Of a DNA stretch of 10,889 nucleotides, positions 6,903 through 10,889 are shown piece after piece (positions within the stretch are counted from its first letter, which is position 1; each line of letters opens with the position of its first letter). The notes beneath the pieces are model-generated. The model did no database searches. It was not told the origin of the DNA and worked only from the letters and a program-made list of their open reading frames with translations. This DNA comes from an uncultured Clostridia bacterium (lineage in GTDB: Bacteria; Bacillota; Clostridia; Oscillospirales; Acutalibacteraceae), in contig CAMYWU010000027.1 of NCBI GenBank assembly GCA_947302895.1, forward strand, positions 1 through 10,889, in the 5' to 3' direction. A program made the position numbers and the translations under genes.

Positions 6903-9900
6903 TTATTTCTTCGTCGTTACATACTTACTCTTGCTCCAAGAGGAATAAACATTTTTGCCGTTTATCTTCTTGTATGCTCTTATGCGAACATAATATTTCT
7001 TCTTCGCTTTAAGGCTTTTAACGGTTTTGCTTGTTGATTTATAACCGCTGACGGTTACGGTTTTGTTTCCGCTCTTAAAGCTGCTGCTTGTTGAATACTG
7101 AATCTGATAGCCGTCTATGTTCGCAACTGATTTCCAGGTTACCTTGAAGCCCTTGCTCTGTGCGGTCAATCCCGATATTGTCGGTGCGCCGAGGTTTGCA
7201 ACTGTCTTTTGTGCAACAAGAACTTTTCCGCAGACCTTGCAGTGACTTCCTTCCGTTTTGCCCGTTGCGGTAAAGGTTGCTGCAACTGCTTTATCCTTAA
7301 CAGGAGTATGCTCGAGCATTTCAACATCTTCAACATACTTATCACCGCAGATTGTGCAGGTATATGTTCTCACTCCCAATTCGCTGCAGGTCGGGAGTGT
7401 TGTTACTGCGCTCCTGTATTCGTGCTCATCGCTTGCTGCAACATAATCAGCTCTGTAGCTGTCGCCGCAGACAGAGCAAGTATAGGTTGTATAGCCTCTG
7501 CTGAGACAGGTCGGCTCGGTAACAACCTTTTCATAGCTATGACCGTTTGCTTTAACAACCTCCTGTGCTGTTATTACCTTACCGCATACAGAACAGTGAG
7601 AACCCTCTGTTAAGCCTGTTTTTTCACAGGTTGGTAATACTGCTTCGTCCGTTTCGGGTGTATGGTCTGAAATCGGTATCATTTGCTGTTCAACAAGAAT
7701 TTCACCGCAAACTGTGCAGTGGCTGCCCTCTGTTAAACCTGTTTTTTCGCAGGTTGGAGTAACAGCAGAATCTTTAACGGCAGTGTGTGATATTTTCGGT
7801 GTTTTTTCCGTGTATGAATCTCCGCAAATATTGCAGGTGTATCTGATTTCACCTTCTTCAATGCAGCTCGCATTTTTCGTTACAGTTGGTATATATGAGT
7901 GAGTATCAACTGTAGGGATAACCAAATAATCTATTTCGTTGCAAGTATTGCAAATTCTCATAGATAATCCATTCTTACAACCGTATGGAGCATTAGCTAT
8001 TGACCACGAAGTCCAGTTATGCCCAAGCTCCGTAACAAAGCTATCCTTGTATGAATCACCGCAGCGAGTGCAGGTATGAGTAGTGTATCCTTGCTCCGTG
8101 CAGGTGGGAGCCGTTACAACGGGCTCATAATTATGACCGAGTTCATCTGTATAATCATCAATGTAAATATCACCGCAGCGGCTGCAGGTATGGGTTGTAT
8201 AACCTTGTTCTGTACAGGTTGGTGCTGTTACTACGTATTCGTAATTATGACCGAGTTCGTCTGTATAATCATCAATATAGCTATCACCGCAACGGATGCA
8301 AGTATGGGTTGTATAACCTTGTTCTGTGCAGGTTGGAGCAGTTACAACGGGCTCATAATTATGACCGAGTTCGTCCGTATAATCATCAACATAACTATCA
8401 CCGCAACGGCTGCAAGTATGGGTTGTATAACCTTGTTCTGTGCAGGTTGGAGCAGTTACTACGGGCTCATAATTATGACCAAGAGCGTCAATAGTTTCTT
8501 GCTTAATTAGGACTTCATTACAAGCAGAACAGTGCTTTCCTTCAGTAAGTCCAGTGTTAGTACAAGAAGGTTCAACAGCGTTATCAATCATTTCATTAAT
8601 ATGTGTTTTTCCCCAGTTTGTGTCTGTATTATTACTAACATATTTTTTTACAGCTTCATTATCACAATTTGCATTGATTTTGCCAACGCCATAAAACGCT
8701 GAATTTTCGATACTTGTTACGCTGTTAGGAATATCCATACTTGTTAAAGCACTGCAATTATAAAATGCGCCCCATCCTATACTTTCCACACTGTTTGGAA
8801 TTGTTATACTTATTAAGCCTGTACAACCGTAAAACGCCCGACTGCCTATACTTGTAACAGTATTTGGTATCACGGTATTCTTACACCCCACAACCAAGGT
8901 GTTGCTATCAGATTTTATTATGGCATTGCAATTGTTTCGACTATCATAAACTGAATTTTCGCTGTCCACAATAATACTTGTTAATCCGCTGCAATTATTA
9001 AATGCAACATCGCTTATAACTTTTACACTGTCTGGAATCGAGAGACTGGTCAATCCGCTGCAACCAGCAAATGCTAAAGCTGCAATGTTAGTTACGCTGT
9101 TTGGAATTCTTATGCTACTTAACCTTGTACAATGACCAAATACACAAGTGCCGATTACTTTTAAACTGTTTGAAATATCTATACTATTTAAGCTCGTGCA
9201 ATAGTCAAATGCATAATTGCCGATACTTGTTACACTGTTCGGAATTTCTATGCTTGTTAACCCGCTGCAATTTGTAAAAGCATAATCGTAAATGCTCGTT
9301 ACGCCTTCAGGTATGTCAATACTTGATAAACTGCTGCATCCGCTGAATGCATAATTGCCGATTATTGTTACGCTGTTCGGTATATCTATACTTGTCAATC
9401 TTGAACAACCTGAAAATGCCAAAACGCTAAAAATTATTACACTGTTCGGGATTTTTATACTTGTTAAACTGATACAATGAAGAAACGCACCTCCTCCTAT
9501 ACTTGTTACACTATCAGGAATAGTAACGCTTGTTAAACCTGTACAGTCTCTAAATGCATAATTGCCGATACTTGTTACACTAACTGGAATATTAACACTT
9601 GCTAATCCTGTGCATCCAGCAAACGCACTTCCGGCAATCTTCGTTACGCCAGTTGGTATTTCTAAATTGGTTATCAATTCATCATTAACATAAAGATTAT
9701 GAGCATAATAAAGAGGATTTGAATTTTCTCCGTAAAAATAAATTGCACACCATTTTTCAACTGAGTTAATATTAACTTTTGTCAAGCTATCACACCCATA
9801 AAATGCAGAACCGCCAATACTTGTTATGCTATCAGGTATTGTTATACTGGTCAATTCGCTGCAATTATAAAACGCACAACTACCAATGCTTGTTACGCCT

Positions 9901-10199
9901 TTTTTTACAACAACAGTCTTTATATTTGCTTGGTTATAGAATGGGTTTTCCGTAATATGGTAAGATGTACTTGAATTATCATAATTATACATTGTTCCGC
10001 TTCCGCTGATTGTAAGCAAACCCGTTTCGAAATCAAATGAATACCTAACATTATCTCCGCAAGAACCACTACTTGCAAGCGCATATGCAGAAAAATCAAG
10101 TCCTGCAGTAATACTGATAAGCATTACTAACGACAAAAGCAATGATATAAGCTTTTTTGCGGAGTGTCGAGGTCGCCACTCCCTACAAGTTGTTTTCAT
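6903..10199 (-). CDS. Secreted BspA-like leucine-rich-repeat protein with Cys-rich repeats and a C-terminal FN3-like domain
   Basis: This is a 1098-residue secreted surface-type protein; BspA-family proteins are commonly implicated in adhesion. A signal peptide (hydrophobic 'LISLLLSLVMLISI' at about 17-30) likely ends at 'SAYA', residue 40. Residues 45-95 hold the 'GDNVRYSFDFETGLLTISG' module that often precedes these repeats. About 15 LRR_5 repeats of 23 residues ('TSIGNYAFxxCxxLTSIxIP') span 101-507, interrupted near 142-182 and 411-446. Residues 541-998 hold about 12 Cys-rich units with CxxC pairs. Residues 1004-1098 resemble a fibronectin-III domain with a basic tail; no LPXTG anchor is seen. 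AGGAGT at 10207-10212 supports the ATG, 15 bp after the upstream gene, suggesting co-transcription. Residues 5-13 look repeat-derived. The ligand is unknown. Confidence 0.9.
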   Translation of the reverse strand: MKTTCREWRPRHSAKKLISLLLSLVMLISITAGLDFSAYALASSGSCGDNVRYSFDFETGLLTISGSGTMYNYDNSSTSYHITENPFYNQANIKTVVVKKGVTSIGSCAFYNCSELTSITIPDSITSIGGSAFYGCDSLTKVNINSVEKWCAIYFYGENSNPLYYAHNLYVNDELITNLEIPTGVTKIAGSAFAGCTGLASVNIPVSVTSIGNYAFRDCTGLTSVTIPDSVTSIGGGAFLHCISLTSIKIPNSVIIFSVLAFSGCSRLTSIDIPNSVTIIGNYAFSGCSSLSSIDIPEGVTSIYDYAFTNCSGLTSIEIPNSVTSIGNYAFDYCTSLNSIDISNSLKVIGTCVFGHCTRLSSIRIPNSVTNIAALAFAGCSGLTSLSIPDSVKVISDVAFNNCSGLTSIIVDSENSVYDSRNNCNAIIKSDSNTLVVGCKNTVIPNTVTSIGSRAFYGCTGLISITIPNSVESIGWGAFYNCSALTSMDIPNSVTSIENSAFYGVGKINANCDNEAVKKYVSNNTDTNWGKTHINEMIDNAVEPSCTNTGLTEGKHCSACNEVLIKQETIDALGHNYEPVVTAPTCTEQGYTTHTCSRCGDSYVDDYTDELGHNYEPVVTAPTCTEQGYTTHTCIRCGDSYIDDYTDELGHNYEYVVTAPTCTEQGYTTHTCSRCGDIYIDDYTDELGHNYEPVVTAPTCTEQGYTTHTCTRCGDSYKDSFVTELGHNWTSWSIANAPYGCKNGLSMRICNTCNEIDYLVIPTVDTHSYIPTVTKNASCIEEGEIRYTCNICGDSYTEKTPKISHTAVKDSAVTPTCEKTGLTEGSHCTVCGEILVEQQMIPISDHTPETDEAVLPTCEKTGLTEGSHCSVCGKVITAQEVVKANGHSYEKVVTEPTCLSRGYTTYTCSVCGDSYRADYVAASDEHEYRSAVTTLPTCSELGVRTYTCTICGDKYVEDVEMLEHTPVKDKAVAATFTATGKTEGSHCKVCGKVLVAQKTVANLGAPTISGLTAQSKGFKVTWKSVANIDGYQIQYSTSSSFKSGNKTVTVSGYKSTSKTVKSLKAKKKYYVRIRAYKKINGKNVYSSWSKSKYVTTKK
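8028..8483 (-). repeat. Four tandem 114-bp repeats encoding 38-residue Cys-rich units
   Basis: Residues 573-724 are four head-to-tail units beginning LGHNYEPVVTAPTC. A fixed word (TTATGA on the + strand) recurs at 8131, 8245, 8359 and 8473, exactly 114 bp apart. Units differ at only a few residues, mainly in the segment after CGD. Each has H at unit position 3 and Cys at 14, 24 and 27, a CCCH set that could bind a metal. The period is a multiple of three, so copy-number change would keep the frame. Confidence 0.95.
8679..9899 (-). repeat. LRR_5 repeat region, about 15 units of 69 bp
   Basis: Encodes residues 101-507. The consensus per unit is T-S-I-G-x-x-A-F-x-x-C-x-x-L-T-S-I-x-I-P-x-S-V. 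DNA copies are more diverged than the 114-bp repeats, implying an older expansion. Two insertions break the phase, at about residues 142-182 and 411-446. Confidence 0.9.
10161..10182. repeat. Hairpin repeat fragment inside the BspA-like gene start
   Basis: GGAGTG (10161-10166) pairs with CACTCC (10177-10182). Three further inner pairs can form after one mismatch. The hairpin encodes residues in the C-R-E-W-R-P-R-H-S stretch, just before the signal-peptide core. Removing it would leave a normal Lys-rich signal-peptide start. It resembles a G/C-rich intergenic hairpin repeat captured in frame. Confidence 0.5.
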
Positions 10200-10214
10200 A
10201 ATAATAACTCCTGT

Positions 10215-10691
10215 TTATAGAGATGCAACATATTTTTTAGTTGCCTCTATCAAATAATTTCTTTTTTCTTTGCTAACATTTTCAGCAGTGCTTCTTGCTA
10301 CAATATCGCTTCTTTCTAATCCATCAGGAAGTTTTTCACCGGCTGAAAAACGCTTAACTAATTCAACATTTCTTGATTTAGAAATATCATTATCGATAAA
10401 AAATGTATTGCCTTCAATTATGTAATCATTAATTACATCATCAACAACTCTAAATAAATAGACTTCTTGTTTTGATTTAGGATTTTTAGTCCAAACATAG
10501 TCCCCTGCATTCATTCTTTTAATAGCATTATCGGCTCTATTAAAAGCTCTTGCTTCGGCTATTCTTGAACTTTCCTTGCCCCATCCAATCGCAATAATAT
10601 TATACTTCAAACATATACCGAATTTTTTGTCATCGTGCTTATCGTGCCCGGTTCTGTTATCCTTCAAATTAATAATCCAAACATTGCTCAA
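10215..10691 (-). CDS. Small PUA/EVE-like domain protein, function unknown
   Basis: I do not recognise a named gene. The TTG at 10691 is chosen as start because a strong GGAGGTGAT (10696-10704) lies 8 nt upstream, giving 158 residues that begin M-S-N-V-W-I-I-N. An ATG at 10721 in the same frame has no ribosome binding site and lies within an operator-like palindrome. The pattern 'NVWIINLKDNR', 'YNIIAIGWGKE', 'AIKRMNAGDYVWTKNP', 'EVYLFRVVDD' resembles the PUA-superfamily fold (EVE domains and the N-terminal domains of some modification-dependent restriction enzymes), where an aromatic cage reads modified bases. No nuclease motif is seen. It is divergent from an XRE regulator and lies 15 bp upstream of the BspA-like gene. 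Confidence 0.55.
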   Translation of the reverse strand: MSNVWIINLKDNRTGHDKHDDKKFGICLKYNIIAIGWGKESSRIAEARAFNRADNAIKRMNAGDYVWTKNPKSKQEVYLFRVVDDVINDYIIEGNTFFIDNDISKSRNVELVKRFSAGEKLPDGLERSDIVARSTAENVSKEKRNYLIEATKKYVASL

Positions 10692-10712
10692 ATATATCAC
10701 CTCCAAATAATT

Positions 10713-10730
10713 TATAACCATTTGGTTATA
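10713..10730. promoter_or_regulatory. Operator-like palindrome 1
   Basis: A perfect inverted repeat, TATAACC-N4-GGTTATA. It sits just downstream of the predicted transcription start of the minus-strand operon (about +3 to +20), a classic repressor position. A related palindrome is centred 54 bp away. Confidence 0.6.
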
Positions 10731-10739
10731 TTTAATAAT

Positions 10740-10768
10740 ATACTATCATATGTATGTTACTATGTCAA
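10740..10768 (-). promoter_or_regulatory. Sigma-A-type promoter for the PUA-like / BspA-like operon
   Basis: On the minus strand a perfect TTGACA (-35, plus-strand 10763-10768) is followed by a 17-nt spacer and TAGTAT (-10, 10740-10745, four of six consensus bases). The predicted start is near 10733, with the TTG start codon about 40 nt downstream. Confidence 0.65.
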
Positions 10769-10784
10769 TAACCGATTAGTTATA
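10767..10784. promoter_or_regulatory. Operator-like palindrome 2
   Basis: ATAACC-N4-AGTTAT at 10768-10783, one mismatch from the first palindrome. It overlaps the edge of the minus-strand -35 box and lies just upstream of the XRE gene start, so one protein bound here could affect both directions. Confidence 0.5.
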
Positions 10785-10796
10785 AGAGATGATTGA

Positions 10797-10889
10797 ATGG
10801 CATATTATAAAAGGGTTCGGGACTTGCGAGAGGATAACGATTTAACCCAAAGCGAAGTTGCAAAACGCCTTCATATGACGCAGCCCCAG
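10797..10889 (+). CDS. XRE-family helix-turn-helix transcriptional regulator (N-terminal part)
   Basis: The reading frame is open from the ATG at 10797 to the window edge, 31 codons: M-A-Y-Y-K-R-V-R-D-L-R-E-D-N-D-L-T-Q-S-E-V-A-K-R-L-H-M-T-Q-P-Q. 'YKRVRDLREDNDLTQSEVAKRL' region fits helices 1 and 2 of the XRE/Cro fold, with 'MTQPQ' beginning the recognition helix, as in clostridial XRE proteins where T-Q-x-Q-Y follows. Only a weak purine-rich ribosome binding site is present (AAGAGAT). The gene is divergent from the PUA-like gene across a 105-bp spacer with two related palindromes, so it likely represses that operon and itself. The remainder of the gene is outside the window. Confidence 0.85.
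   Translation, partial: MAYYKRVRDLREDNDLTQSEVAKRLHMTQPQ

Noticed and set aside
6785..7012. Open frame on the + strand through array copy 3 and the terminator
   Set aside because: It runs through repeat words and a terminator stem into the antisense of the BspA-like gene, with no ribosome binding site or recognisable motif.
8076..8510. Plus-strand open frames of 144 and 99 residues opposite the 114-bp repeats
   Set aside because: They are antisense reflections of the tandem repeats, kept open by the repeat period being a multiple of three.
10692..10721. ATG at 10721 as the start of the PUA-like gene
   Set aside because: It has no ribosome binding site and sits in the operator palindrome, whereas the TTG at 10691 has a strong GGAGGTGAT at ideal spacing.
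10722..10749. Plus-strand promoter for the XRE gene (TTGGTT, 16-nt spacer, TATCAT)
   Set aside because: The -10 is fair but the -35 is poor and the spacer short, and in such AT-rich DNA this match is too weak to list as a feature.

Overview
The window looks like a chromosome segment of an anaerobic gut Firmicute, most likely a Ruminococcus/Oscillospiraceae-type clostridium. This rests on the bacterial A/V-type ATPase operon, the clostridial Shine-Dalgarno sequences, a BspA-like leucine-rich-repeat surface protein and dense small inverted repeats. The taxonomic call is inference from gene style; no rRNA is present.

Positions 1-6409 (+) hold most of an ntp operon in the standard order I(end)-K-E-C-F-A-B-D. 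Genes overlap or sit within about 30 bp of each other, except that ntpB and ntpD are separated by 128 bp filled by a MITE-like inverted repeat. A and B form the catalytic head, D and F the rotor axle, C joins axle to membrane ring, E is part of the peripheral stalk, K is the ion-carrying ring and I the membrane stator. The residues that bind Na+ in the Enterococcus hirae ring (L-P-G-T-Q, Q110, E139) are all present in K, so a sodium-translocating enzyme is likely. The final codons of ntpI appear to be interrupted by an in-frame TGA.

Positions 6398-6860 are non-coding and the most unusual part of the window. They form an array of 7-8 nt words (ATGAATTG on the left, AATTCAT on the right) separated by small spacers, most of which are self-complementary. 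The array is organised as three tandem units, each able to fold as a ladder of nested helices with side hairpins. A strong two-way terminator at 6869-6898 follows and separates the ATPase operon from the convergent genes beyond.

Positions 6903-10691 (-) hold two genes in probable operon: a small PUA/EVE-like protein and a 1098-residue secreted BspA-like protein. The latter has about 15 leucine-rich repeats, about 12 Cys-rich units (four of them near-identical 114-bp repeats) and a C-terminal fibronectin-III-like domain. A divergent XRE-type regulator starts at 10797 and runs off the window. The intergenic space carries a good promoter bracketed by two copies of an ATAACC-N4-GGTTAT-like palindrome, suggesting that the regulator represses the operon. 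This right half is visibly more AT-rich than the ATPase operon and looks like accessory DNA.
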